Origin: Hymenopus coronatus
Lineage: Eukaryota; Arthropoda; Insecta; Mantodea; Hymenopodidae
NCBI GenBank assembly: GCA_030762935.1
Contig: CM060890.1
Location: forward strand, 151,121,129 to 151,185,128
Direction: 5' to 3'
DNA: 64,000 bases
Notes under the pieces: generated by a model
Seen by the model: only the letters and a program-made list of their open reading frames with translations
Database searches by the model: none
Told to the model about the DNA's origin: nothing
Translations under genes and position numbers: made by a program
Part shown: piece after piece, positions 47,596-58,999 of the stretch
Numbering within the stretch: the first letter of the stretch is position 1
Layout of the letters: each line of letters begins with the position of its first letter

Positions 47596-49284
47596 GTATA
47601 AAGGATTGATTTGCTCCAGATACAAACACTGAAACGGTATATTAGATTAGTTAAAAGACAAATCCCCAAAAGCAGATACCGGGTCAAAAGAAAATGAAGT
47701 TTCCCTGTGTGCATAACTTTAAAAATTGGTATTTATGTCCAATATATTACAAACCTTGCCTTATGTGTATATTCACGCCCATATTACATGAGAGAGCTGC
47801 ATCAATCCATTTCGGTGAACTCAAACATATTCAGGTTACAACTGCGCACATTGATACCACTTATCATAAATGGATCACTATCTCAAGTCACCCGCAGAAT
47901 CGCTAACTATATTACTTTATCATTATTATCTATCGGTGCACAACAATTACTCATTTTAATATGATAAATAACTGAGAAATACGCCTTTTCTATTATTAGA
48001 ATGGCAATGAATATCTGTATAGTAAACCTGGTTACCATGATCAACAAATCATTTCTTGTAACTTCTTTTCGGGTTAGGCAGCTAAATTTAATTAATATAC
48101 AGGCAATTTCTCATCACAAACACAGTCAGTAATATACTATAGTCTTAACTGTTCAATATTGTAATACATGTGTTTAATGACTCAAGGTATTTATAAATAG
48201 AATATTAAGTTAACTGCTACAAATAATTGACTAGACGTTTCGACGCGCCTCACTGTACGGCAACACAACATAACTCCGCACTGAAATCCTTCCTCTTTAT
48301 ATAACGTGACACAACTTCCTGGAAGTTTCTGGAAGCTGAATATCGAGAAGAATCATGATGTCTCACGTTCCGAAGGCTCCTGTTACTGTCGGGTTGCTGC
48401 AATCACTCACAATCCAAGGCAAACATTAGAACAGCCACGTACACGGACGGCAATTTCACAATATTTAAAGACACATTTTACAAATGCAGCAAACAGTCTA
48501 AAATAGCTATAGAAATCAGTTGTAAAATGTTAATCCTGTATGCACATTTTTTTATTAAAATGTTGAATTTGATTCATACAAAATTTCCCCAAATGAATTT
48601 GATCTTTTTAATATTTCTTTACTTGTATTCAAACGGAAAATGCGTGATTGACTTGCTTAACTACGTCACAAATAGGTACGTATTATTATGTTTTAATGAG
48701 TAATTAACATGTAGCAAATACAGATATATTTTATTTCTCATTAACATTCACTTTCTTTACTGTTATTGATAAATAACAGCAAAAATGACAGAAAATATAT
48801 CAGTACCTATCAAAATTGAAGAATTGTTAGCTCTTCAAAGCAAATTTGTAAGATGTATACTGCCGTAAAATTATTTTAAAAATAATATAAAAAATTAAGA
48901 ATATAAAACGTGAATATTATCAACAAAGTAATTACTAAAGCAATAACAAACAATTATACTTTACATTATTGGAATGGCGTGTGAACCCAATTAATGGTTA
49001 AATAGTTTATATATAAGTACAATTTCAACCATCCCTTCTGATTATACAGATCATTTATATAAAAGATAATATCTTAAAAGCAATTATTTCTTTAGACTAA
49101 ATAACTACTTTCTAAAAGACTAGCACAAACATTTTATTACCGGACTATTCTAGCTATAAAAAAAGATCACGTCTTTCTAATTTTGTGTATGTCTAATTAA
49201 GGTGCAAATATTACATGTTTAAAATACTGGTGGAAGCCTTGTGCGAAACTTTGTTATGACGACATAATAGTCTACTTCCGGGTA
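47596..49284. other. Intron, unassigned
   Basis: About 1.7 kb of AT-rich sequence. No gene, transposon or tandem repeat recognised. Confidence 0.4.
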
Positions 49285-52200
49285 CAAAGTGCGTTAGTCC
49301 CTCCAGATACAGAGCAGCTGTTAAATTTGTGACTACGTCATTAAGAGGAGTGGCAACAATAATAAGGCATCTAGCTTGTGTTGTTGTCTCTCCAGACACA
49401 GAGCAGCTGTTAAACTATGTGACTACATCATTAAGAGGAGTTGCAACAATAATTGAGTAACTAGCTTGTGTTGTTGTCTCTCCAGACACAGAGCCAGTAT
49501 TAAACTGTGTGACCGCGTCATTAAGAGGAGTTGCAACAATAATAGAGTAGCTAGCTTGTATTATTGTCTCTCCAGATACAGAGCCAGTGTGAAACTGTGT
49601 GACTACGTCATTAAGAGGAGTGTCAACAGTTATTGTGTAGCTAGCATGTGCTGTTGTCTCTCCAGATACAGAGCCAGTGTTAAACTGTGTGACTACGTCA
49701 TTAAGAGGAGCTGCAACAGTTATTGTGTAGGTAGCTTGTGTTATTGTCTCTCCAGACCCAGAGCAGCTGTAAATCTGTGTGACCGCGTCATTAAGAGGAG
49801 TTGAGACAGTTATTGTGTAGCTAGCTTATGCTGTTGTCTCTCCAGACACAGAGCCAGTGTGAAACTGTGCGACTACGTCATTAAGAGGAGTTGCAGCAGT
49901 TATAGTGTAGATAGCCTGTGCTGTTGTCTCTCCAGATACATAACCAGAGTTAAACTCTGTGACTACGTCATTAAGAGGAGCTGCAACAGTTATTGTGTAG
50001 CTAGCTTGTGTTGTTGTCTCTCCAGACACAGAGCAGCTGTTAAACTGTGTGACCACCTCATTAAGAGGAGTTGCAACAGTTATTGTGTAGCTAGCTTGTG
50101 CTGTTGTCTCTCCAGATAGAGAGCAGCTGTTAAACTGTTTGACGCGTCATTAAGAGGAGTTGAGACAGTTATTGTGTAGCTAGCTTGTGCTGTTGTCTCT
50201 CCAGACACAGAGCCAGAGTGAAACTGTGTGACTACGTCATTAAGAGGAGTTGCAACAGTTATTGTGTATCTAGCTTGTGTTGTTGTCTTTCCAGACGCAG
50301 AGCAGCTGTTAATCTGTGTGACTACACCATTAAGAGGAGTTAGAACAGTTATTGTGTAGCCAGCTTGTGTTGTTGTCTCTCCAGACAAACAGCAGCTGTT
50401 AAACTGTGTGACTACGTCATTTAGAGGAGTTGCAACAGTTATTGTGTAGCCAGCTTGTGTTGTTGTCTCTCCAGATACAGAGCAGCTATTAAACAGTGTG
50501 ACCGCGTCATTAACAGGAGTTGCATCAGTTATTGTATAGCCAGCTTGTGTTGTTGTCTCTCAAGACACAGATCCAGTGTTAAACTGTGTGACTACGTCAT
50601 TAAGAGGAGTGGCAACAGCTATTGTATAGCTAGCTTGTGCTGTTGTCTCTCAAGACACAGAGCCTATGTTAAACTGTGTGACTACGTCATTAAGAGGAGT
50701 GGCAACAGCTATTGTGTAGCTTGCTTGTGTAGTAGTCTCTCCAGATACAGAGCCAGTGTTAAACTCTGTGACCGCGTCATTAAGAGGAGTTGCAACTTTT
50801 ACTGTGTAGCTAGCTTGTGCTGTTGTCTCTCCAGATACAAAAACAGTGTTAAACTTTGTGACCACGTCATTTAGAGGAGTTGCAACAGTTATTGTGCAGC
50901 TACCTTGTGATGTTGTCGCTCCAGATACAGAACCCGTGTTAAACTGTGTGACTACATAATTTATAGGAGTTGCAACAGTAATTGTGTAGCTAGCATGTGC
51001 TGTTATCTCTCCAGCCACAGAGCCAGTGTTAAACTGTGTGACTACATCAATTAGAGGAGTTGCAACAGTTATTCTGTAGATAGCTTGTGCTGATGTCTCT
51101 TCAGATACAGAACCAGCGTTAAACTGTGTTACTGCATCACTAAGAGGAGCTGCAACAACAATTGAGTAGCTAGCTTGTGTTGTTGTCTCTCTAGACACAG
51201 AGCCAGTGTTGAACTGTGTGACCGCGTCATTAAGACGAGAGTCAAATGTAATGGTGTAGCTAGCTTGTGTTGTTGTCTCTCCAGATACAGAGCCAGTGTG
51301 AAACTGTGTGACTACGTCATTAAGAGGAGTTGCAACAGTTATTGTGTAGCTAGCTTGTGTTGTTATCTCTCCAGCCACAGAGCCAGTGTTAAACTGTGTG
51401 ACTACATCAATTAGAGAAGTTGCAACAGTTATTGTGTAGATAGCTTGTGCTGCTGTCTCTTCAGATACAGAACAAGCGTTAAACTGTGTGACTGCATCAT
51501 TAAGAGGAGTTGCAACAACAATTGAGTAGCTAGCTTGTGTTGTTGTCTCTCTAGACACAGAGCCAGTGTTGAACTGTGTGACCGCGTCATTAAGAGGAGA
51601 GTCAAATGTAATGGTGTAGCTAGCTTGTGTTGTTGTCTCTCCAGATACAGAGCCAGTGTGAAACTGTGTGACTACGTCATTAATAGGAGTTGCAACAGTT
51701 ATTGTGTAGCTAGCTTGTGTTGTTGTCTCTCCAGATACAGAGCCAGTGTGAAACTGTGTGACCACGTCATTAATAGGAGTTGCAACAGTTATTGTGTAGC
51801 TAGCTTGTGTTGTTGTCTCTCCAGATACAGAGCCAATGTTAAACTCTGTGTCCGCGTCACTAAGAGGAGATGCAACAGTTAATGTGTAGCTAGCATGTGC
51901 GGTTGTCTCTCCAGACATAGATACAAGGTTAAACTGTGTGACTACGTCATTAAGAGGAGTGCCAACAGTTATTTTGTAGGTACCTTGTGCTGTGGCCTCT
52001 CCAGATACAGAGCCAAAGTTAAACTGTGTGACCGCGTCACTAAGGAGAGATGCAACAGTTTTTGTGTAGCTAGCTTGTGCTGTAGTCTCTCAGACATAGA
52101 ACCAGTTTTAAACTGTGTGACTACGTCATTAAGAGGAGTGCCATCAGTTATTGTGTATCTACTTTGTGTTGTTGTGTCTCCAAATACAGAGCCAGTGTGA

Positions 52201-55200
52201 AACTGTGTGACAACGTCATTAAGAGGAGTGTCAACAGTTATTGTGTATCTAGCTTGTGTTGTTGTCTCTCCAGATACAGATCCAGTGTGAAACTGTGTGA
52301 CCGCGTCATTAAGAGGAGAGTCAAATGTAATGGTGTAGCTAGCTTGTGTTGTTGTCTCTCCAGATACAGAGCCAGAGTGAAACTGTGTGACAACGTCATT
52401 AAGAGGAGTTGCAACAGTTATTGTGTATCTACTTTGTGTTGTTGTCTCTCCAGATACAGAGCCAGTGTGAAACTGTGTGACTACGTCATTAAGAGGAGTG
52501 CCAACAGTTATTGTGTATCTACTTTGTGTTGTTGTCTCTCCAGATACAGAGCCAGTGTGAAACTGTGTGACTACGTCATTAAGAGGAGTTGCAACAGTTA
52601 TTGTGTATCTACTTTGTGTTGTTGTCTCTCCAGATACAGAGCCAGTGTGAAACTGTGTGACTACATCATTAAGAGGAGTTGCATCGGTTATCGTGTAGCT
52701 AGCTTGTGTAGTTGTCTCTAAAGGCACAGAGCTAGTGTAAAACTGTGTGACCGCGTCATTTTGAGGACTTGCAACAATTATTGTGTAGCTAGCTTGTGTT
52801 GTTGTCTCTCCAGATACAGAGCCAGTGTTACACTGTGTGACCGCGTCATTAGGAGGAGTGTCAACAGTTTATGTGTAGCTAGTTTGTTTTGTTGTCTCTC
52901 TAGTTACAGAGCCAGTGTTAAACTTTCTGACCACGTCATTAAGAGCGGTTGCAACATTAGTTGTGTGGCTAGCTTGTGTTGTTGTCTGTCCAGATACAGA
53001 TCCAGTGTTAATCTGTGTGACCGCGTCATTTAGAGGAGTTGCAAATGTTATTGTGTAGCTAGCTTGTGTTTGTTTCTCTCCAGATACAAAGTCAGTGTTA
53101 AATAGTGTGACCACGTCATTAAGAGGATTTGCAACTATAATTGAGCAGCTAGCTTCAGTCCTTGTCTCTCCAGATACAGAATTAGTGTTAAACTGTGTGA
53201 CTACGTCATTAAGAGGAGCTCCAACAGTTATTGTGAAGCTAGCGTGTGTTATTGTCCCTCCAGATACAGAGCCAGTTTTAAACTGTGTGCGCACGTCATT
53301 AAGAGGAGTTGCAACAATAATTGAGCAGCTAGCTTGTGTTTTTATATGTCCAGACACAGAGCCAGTGTTAAACTGTGTGACTACGTCATTAAGACCAGTT
53401 GCAACACTTATTGAATAACTAGCTTGTGTTCGCATCTCTCCAGTAACAAAGCAAGTGTTAATCTGTGACAACGTGTCATTTAGAGGAGTTGCAAATGTTA
53501 TTGTGTAGCTAGCTTGTGTTTGTTCTCTCCAGATACAAAGCAAGTGTTAAATAAAGTGACCACGTCATTAAGAGGAGTTGCCACAATAATTGAGTAGCTA
53601 GCTTCTGTTATTGTCCCTCCAAAAACAGAGTCAGTGTTAAACTGTGTGACTACGTCATTAAGAGGAGTTGCAACAGTTATTATGTAGCTAGCTTGTGCTG
53701 TTGTCCCTCCAGATAGAGAGCAGCTGTTAAACTGTGTGACCGCGTCATTAAGAGGAGTTGAGACAGTTACTGTGTAGCTAGCTTGTGCTGTTGTCTCTCC
53801 GGACACAGAGCCAGAGAGAAACTGTGTGACTACGTCATTAAGAGGAGTTGCAACAGTTATTGTGTATCTAGCTTGTGTTGTTGTCTTTCCAGACGCAGAG
53901 CAGCTGTTAATCTGTGTGACCACACCATTAAGAGGAGTTACAACAGTTATTGTGTAGCTAGCTTGTGTTGTTTTCTCTCCAGACAAACAGCAGCCGTTAA
54001 ACTGTGTGACTACGTCATTTAGAGGAGTTGCAACAGTTATTGTGTAGCCAGCTTGTGTTGTTGTCTCTCCAGACAAACAGCAGCTGTTAAACTGTGTGAC
54101 TACTTCATTTAGAGGAGTTGCAACAGTTATTGTGTAGCCAGCTTGTGTTGTTGTCTCTCCAGATACAGAGCAGCTATTAAACAGTGTGACCGCGTCAGTA
54201 ACAGGAGTTGCAACAGTTATTGTTTAGCTAGCTTGTGCTGTTGTCTCTCAAGACACAGATCCAGTGTTAAACTGTGTGACTACGTCATTAAGAGGAGTGT
54301 CAACAGTTATTGTGTAGCTAGATTGTGTAGTAGTCTCTCCAGACACAGAGCCAGTGTTAAACTGTGTGACCGCGTCATTAAGAGGAGTTGCAACTTTTAT
54401 TGTGTAGCTAGCTTGTGCTGTTGTCTCTCCAGATACAAAACCAGTGTTAAACTGTGTGACCACGTCATTTAGAGGAGTTGCAACAGTTATAGTGTAGCTA
54501 GCTTGTGTTGTAGGTCTCCCCAGACACAGAACCAATGTTAATCTGTGTGACTACCTCATTAAGAGGTGTTGCAATATTTATTGTGTAGCAAGTTTGTGTT
54601 GTTGTCTCCCCAGACACAGAACCAATGATAATCTGTGTGACTACCTCATTTAGAGGTGTTGCAATATTTATTGTGTGGCAAGCTTTTGTTGTTGTCTCTC
54701 CAGATACAGAGCCAGTGTTAAACTGAGTGACTACGTCATTAAGAGGAGTTGCAATAGTTATAGTGTAGCTAGCTTGCGTTGTTGTCTCTCCAGATACAGA
54801 GCCAGTGTTAAACTGTGTGACCACGCCATTAAGAGGAGTTGCAACAGTTATAGTGTAGCTAGCTTGTGTTGTTGTCTCTCCAGACACAAAGCCAGTGTTA
54901 AACTGTGTGACTACGTCTTTAAGAGGAGTTGCAACAGTTATTGTGTAGCTAGCTTGTGTTGTTATCTTTCCATATACAGAACTAGAGTTAAACTGTGCGA
55001 CTTCGTCATTAAGAGGAGTTGCAACAATAATTAAGTAGCTAGATTGTGTTGTTATCTCTTAAGACACAGAACAAGTGTTAAAAAGTGTGACTACGTCATT
55101 AAGAGGAGTTGCAACAATATTCGAGTAGCTAGCTTGTGTTGTTGTGTCTCCAGATACGGAGCCAGTATTAAACTGTGTGACCGCGTTATTAAGAGGAGTG

Positions 55201-56000
55201 TCAACATTTATTGTGCAGCTAGCATGTTTTGTTGTCTCTCCAGATACAGAGCCAGTGTTAAAATGTGTGACCGCGTCATTAAGAGGAGTTGCAACAATGA
55301 TTGTGTAGCTATCTTGTGTTGTTGTCTCTCCAGATACAGAGCCAGTGTTTAACTGTGTGACTACATCATTAAGAGGAGTTGCAACAATAATTGAGCGCTA
55401 GGTTGTGTTGTTGTCTCTCCAGACACAAAGCTGGTGTTAAACTGTGTGACCGCGTCATTAAGAGGAGTTGCAATGGTTATTGAGTAGCTAGCTTGGGATG
55501 TCTCTCCAGACACAGAGCCAGTGTCAAACTGTGAGACTGCGTCATTAAGAGGAGTTGCAACAGTTATTGAGTAGCTAGCTTGTGCTGTTGTCTCTCCAGA
55601 CACAGAGCCAGTGTTAAACCTTGAGTCCGCGTCATTAAGAGGAGTTGCAACAGTTATTGAGTAGCTAGCTTGTGCTGTTGTCTCTCCAGACACAGAGCCA
55701 GTGTTAAACTGTGTGACCGCGTCATTAAGAGGAGTGTCAACAGTTATTGAGTAGCTAGCTTGTGCTGTTGTCTCTCCAGACACAGAGCCAGTGTTAAACC
55801 TTGAGTCCGCGTCATTAAGAGGAGTTGCAACAGTTATTGAGTAGCTAGCTTGTGCTGTTGTCTCTCCAGACACAGAGCCAGTGTTAAACTGTGTGACCGC
55901 GTCATTAAGAGGAGTTGCAACAGTTTTTGAGTAGCTAGCTGGTGTTTTTGTCTCTCCAGACACAGAGCCAGTATTAAACTGTGTGACTACGACATTATGA
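49285..56000 (-). repeat. 90 bp tandem array (about 75 units), mostly open on the minus strand
   Basis: Unit (plus strand): CTGTTGTCTCTCCAGACACA, then GAGCCAGTGTTAAACTGTGT, then GACCGCGTCATTAAGAGGAG, then TTGCAACAGTTATTGTGTAG, then CTAGCTTGTG. On the minus strand each unit encodes 30 residues, consensus SGETTTQASYTITVATPLND then VVTQFNTGSV, open for up to 422 codons (51918-50650). Other long blocks are at 52727-51969, 53543-52869, 54076-53498 and 55963-55361. Frame breaks are few (about one per kb). A plus-strand frame is also open in stretches. No start context, signal peptide or flanking exon for a minus-strand gene is visible. The array lies in the + strand Ig-EGF intron, so non-coding minisatellite is the default reading. 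Confidence 0.95.
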
Positions 56001-56003
56001 GAT

Positions 56004-56790
56004 CTGCATGATTTGTTTGTGGTTTGTAAGATGTATTACAGTGTTTGCTTTGTTTTCAGCAACGACACTGTGGCCCTTGTTCGGCGGACCCTGTCTGTCG
56101 ACTCCTACTGCATAAGGTGTTTTTGTTTTGTAAGATGTGCTACAGTGTTTGCTTTGTTATCAGCAACGACACTATGTCCCTTGTTCGGCGGACCCTGTCC
56201 AGTCGACTCCTACTGCATGAGGTGTTTGTGTTTTGTAAGATGTGCTACAGTGTTTGCTTTGTTTTCAGCAACGACACTGTGGCTCTTGGTCGGCGGGCCC
56301 TGTCTGTCTACTCCTACTGCATAAGGTGTTTGTGTTTTGTAAGATGTGTTACAGTGTTTGCTTTGTTATCAGCAACGACACTATGGCCCTTGGTCGGCGG
56401 ACCCTGTCCAGTCGACTCCTACTGCATGAGGTGTTTGTGTTTTGTAAGATGTGCTACAGTGTTTGCTTGGTTTTCAGCAACGACACTATGGCCCTTGGTC
56501 GGCGGACCCTGTCTGTTGACTCCCACTACATGAGGTGTTTGTGTTTTGTAAGATGTGCTACAGTGTTTGCTTTGTTTTCAGCAACGACACTATGTCCCTT
56601 GGTCGGCGGACCCTGTCTGTTGACTCCTACTGCATGAGGTGTTTGTGTTTTGTAAGATGTGCTACAGTGTTTGCTTTGTTTTCAGCAACGACACTATGGC
56701 CCTTGGTCGGCGGACCCTGTCCAGTCGACTCCTACTGCATGAGGTGTTTGTGTTTTGTAAGATGTGCTACAGTGTTTGCTTTGTTTTCAG
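56004..56790 (+). repeat. 104-105 bp array of truncated EGF-exon copies (7 units)
   Basis: Seven units with exon-like starts at 56060, 56164, 56269, 56373, 56478, 56582 and 56686 precede the true exon start at 56791. Each unit carries about 55 bp of upstream intron, including acceptor TTTGTTTTCAG (or TTTGTTATCAG), plus the first ~50 bp of the EGF exon up to CTACTGCATG. There it jumps back to intron sequence. The 1 bp length variants come from CTGTCCAGTC against CTGTCTGTC. Each unit also contains TTTTGTAAGATG, which looks like a splice donor. Confidence 0.93.
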
Positions 56791-56896
56791 CAACGACACT
56801 ATGGCCCTTGGTCGGCGGACCCTGTCCAGTCGACTCCTACTGCCTCAATGGCGGCACGTGCTCATATTACGATACAGTAGGAGAACTAGTCTGTCA
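56791..56896 (+). CDS. Exon: N-terminal half of an EGF domain (Ig-EGF protein, neuregulin/Vein-like)
   Basis: A 106 bp internal exon between acceptor TTTGTTTTCAG and donor GTAAGTAT. It enters in phase 1, matching the phase-1 end of the Ig exon at 26293; the joined codon is ACA (Thr). It leaves in phase 2. The protein reads TTLWPLVGGPCPVDSYCLNG, then GTCSYYDTVGELVC. Four Cys in a C-x5-C-x5-C-x10-C layout with YCLNGGTC form the first two-thirds of an EGF domain; the remaining two Cys must come from a later exon, not found before 64000. YCLNGGTC with a long Cys3-Cys4 loop fits the EGF module of EGFR ligands (neuregulin, Vein), though the gene assignment stays tentative. The seven truncated copies just upstream are the striking feature of this locus. 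Confidence 0.8.
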
Positions 56897-57284
56897 GTAA
56901 GTATATACATGTTATAAACAATCATTACAGTAATACTCTCTATCCTATTTTCCCTTACATTGCTTTATTCTGTGAGGAAATTTAACCTCAAAAAGTGTGT
57001 AACGTTCATTTATAAAACATATTTATTAAATTCATCTTATTATTTTAAAGGTGATTGTATACAACTTTCCAGTATTATGTCACATTAACGCGCATTTTAA
57101 TGGAAAACAGAAACAAGCATGAGTAAAAACGTTTGTTCCATTGCACAATGGATATTTGCATTGATAAAGATACATTGTCAACTGGACATTTCTTTATGGC
57201 ATGCAAGAATATAGTAGGCAAATCTGTAAGTGATTGCTGAAATATCGATCACCAACTTCTACTTGCAGAAAAGCATATGTTTTA
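56897..57284. other. Start of the next intron, unassigned
   Basis: Follows donor GTAAGTAT. No repeat or gene recognised. Confidence 0.45.
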
Positions 57285-57470
57285 AAAGTTCACAAAAGAA
57301 ACGAAGAGAGAACAGTATACATCTTCCTTACATAAATTTTGTGATTAACGAGCTCTACATGTTTAGGCAGTTACACTCTTACGGTTAAACAAATGCCATT
57401 CAGAATAAAGAGCTCTTCAGAGGCTATTCCCAGAAAATTCAGGATATGCATTTTATTGGTTATGAAAAAA
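57285..57470 (+). repeat. Family A fragment 14
   Basis: Contains the TTGTGATTAACGAGCTCTAC, CTCTTACGGTT and GAGGCTATTCCCAGAAAATT blocks. Breaks off after TTTTATTGGTTATG. Confidence 0.7.
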
Positions 57471-57639
57471 ACCTACTCTGCTGAGTAAGAGTACTCGCGC
57501 GTACTCAAGAACAGACCTCATAGTCCAACTGGAAGAGCAGCGCGAAGGTAATAGTGGTAGTGGTTACGCTTCCTGCCACTTCAACCTATCTTGATAGCCT
57601 GCCCTCAATGCTGAGCTGTATTGCACACTTTAGCCAGAG

Positions 57640-57805
57640 TTGTGAGTTGCTCTTTGACGCGCATCCAAGATGCAAAACAGCGCCACCTGTGTGCCGGAAT
57701 TTCGTTCCGCGGGAGTTGTTTAACATGCCAGTAAATCTACTGATATGGGACTGTTGCTTTTAAAAGCCATAGGTCTTACCAGCGCCTAATCAACTGAGTT
57801 ACCCT
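57640..57805 (-). mobile_element. SINE remnant sharing its 3' domain with the SINE at 10.4 kb
   Basis: On the minus strand a tRNA-like TAACTCAGTTGATTAG lies at about 57,800-57,785. Further on, GCGGAACGAAATTCCGGCAC (about 57,710-57,690) resembles GCGGGACGAAACTCTGGCAC of the other SINE. The B box is not recognisable. Confidence 0.45.
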
Positions 57806-58050
57806 GATGTAGTCTGATGTAATGGGTAGTTTGGGTGCGGGTAGAGGAAGTAAAACTTGAAGAGCAATTTTGAAACATTCCTGCGTTATTATAATATAAT
57901 GTCTGTACTTAGATATAACAAAATTACTTAAAATTATTCTGTTGTTGCAGAATGTAGTTTTTAAATATCAATACCAAGTTACTAACACTGAAATGTATAT
58001 TTTCTGTTGTTTCCCACTAAAATTAAATTCCAAATTGTTTCTGAAAGAAC
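57806..58050. other. Unassigned sequence
   Basis: Short AT-rich stretch between two SINE remnants, nothing recognised. Confidence 0.4.
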
Positions 58051-58059
58051 AAAATGGTC

Positions 58060-58290
58060 AGTGAAATAAGGAAGGCATGCACTCCTTATCGGCTCACAAG
58101 TGGAACTGGAAGTAAAAGCTCAGGAGTTCGAGGTCTTAATGATGTCCTACAGGTTAACGGCAACCTGGTTTCATGGCATGTGGGATTTGTGGGCGGGTTT
58201 TCTCCGGGTTCTCCCGTCATTGCATGTATCGCAGTATCATCGCCTGTGGTGTCATATGTAGTAGAAGTGAGTGTTAAAACACTATAAAAT
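58060..58290 (+). mobile_element. SINE (GTGGGCGGGTTTTCTCC type)
   Basis: tRNA-like B box AGTTCGAGGTCT near 58,125, then GTGGGCGGGTTTTCTCCGGG (about 58,189-58,208), TCTCCCGTCATTGCATG, and an end near AAACACTATAAAATAAA. The second half matches 47,515-47,590. A 77-codon ORF over it is incidental. Confidence 0.6.
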
Positions 58291-58309
58291 AAACTGGAGG
58301 TGTTCTTGT

Positions 58310-58995
58310 CATTGCTTGGAGTTCAAAAAATCAGCTCTCTCTACCTATTCTTCAAAAAACGACTTTTGTAAAAACTTATCCTTCTATTTACTTCTATTGT
58401 AAGTACAGGGAGAAATGTGCAAATCCAATATGTGATGGTTTTTGAATCGAGTAATCTTTTGAGAAATGTAAGCACATTGACACCAAGGGCCAGGAATATC
58501 TCGATAGTGGTTAACTTAATAAAAAGAAACATTATTTGAGATTTATGTAGTACGCTTTTGCCAAGTCTTGCAGTTTAACAGTTATGCAAAATTCATTCAG
58601 AATGAATAGAACATAAGTTTTGTCTTGAAAACATCTCAACGTACGGTATTTTAATAAAAATGTTGATTTAATAAAAAAAAGTTCTAAAAATCGATACTTA
58701 TAAAAACAATTCATGAAAAGTTTAGTTTGGAGTGCAGAATTTTCTTGAAAATCTTCGTATCTCAACCTTAGAAGATGCTCAATTTAAATATAAAGTTTGG
58801 TTTATTGCCCACTTTTCGTAGTTGACTTACGCCGTTCACGGACACACATACACCGCGCACGCGGATTTTCTACTAAAATACTTTTATTTTGGGTTCAGAG
58901 GACCTCAAAACATATATTTCTGGTGAATCTCGGTGTCGAAGTTTTGATTGGAACGCAATACCTTCTCTGCCTTCAATGTACCTGGTAGAGAAAAC
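58310..58995 (+). repeat. Family A copy 15
   Basis: Diverged copy with TATTTTAATAAAAATG (58647), AGTTTGGAGTGCAG, ATCTTCGTATC (58755), short CA/CG tracts (58843-58860), GGTGAATCTCGGTGTCGA (58922) and a palindrome-like CCTTCTCTGCC...GGTAGAGAAA ending near 58995. Confidence 0.75.
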
Positions 58996-58999
58996 AAAC

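Noticed and set aside
27565..56000. Regularly spaced repeats that might be mistaken for CRISPR arrays
   Set aside because: Units are contiguous head-to-tail copies without unique spacers, and the genome is eukaryotic.
56013..56917. Plus-strand Cys-rich ORFs (90-160 codons) as a novel Cys-rich repeat protein
   Set aside because: They read through intron sequence and splice sites. Unit lengths of 104 and 105 bp shift the frame between units, and the segment is better explained as duplicated exon edges.
58054..58287. 77-codon plus-strand ORF
   Set aside because: It coincides with a SINE whose second half recurs at 47.5 kb.
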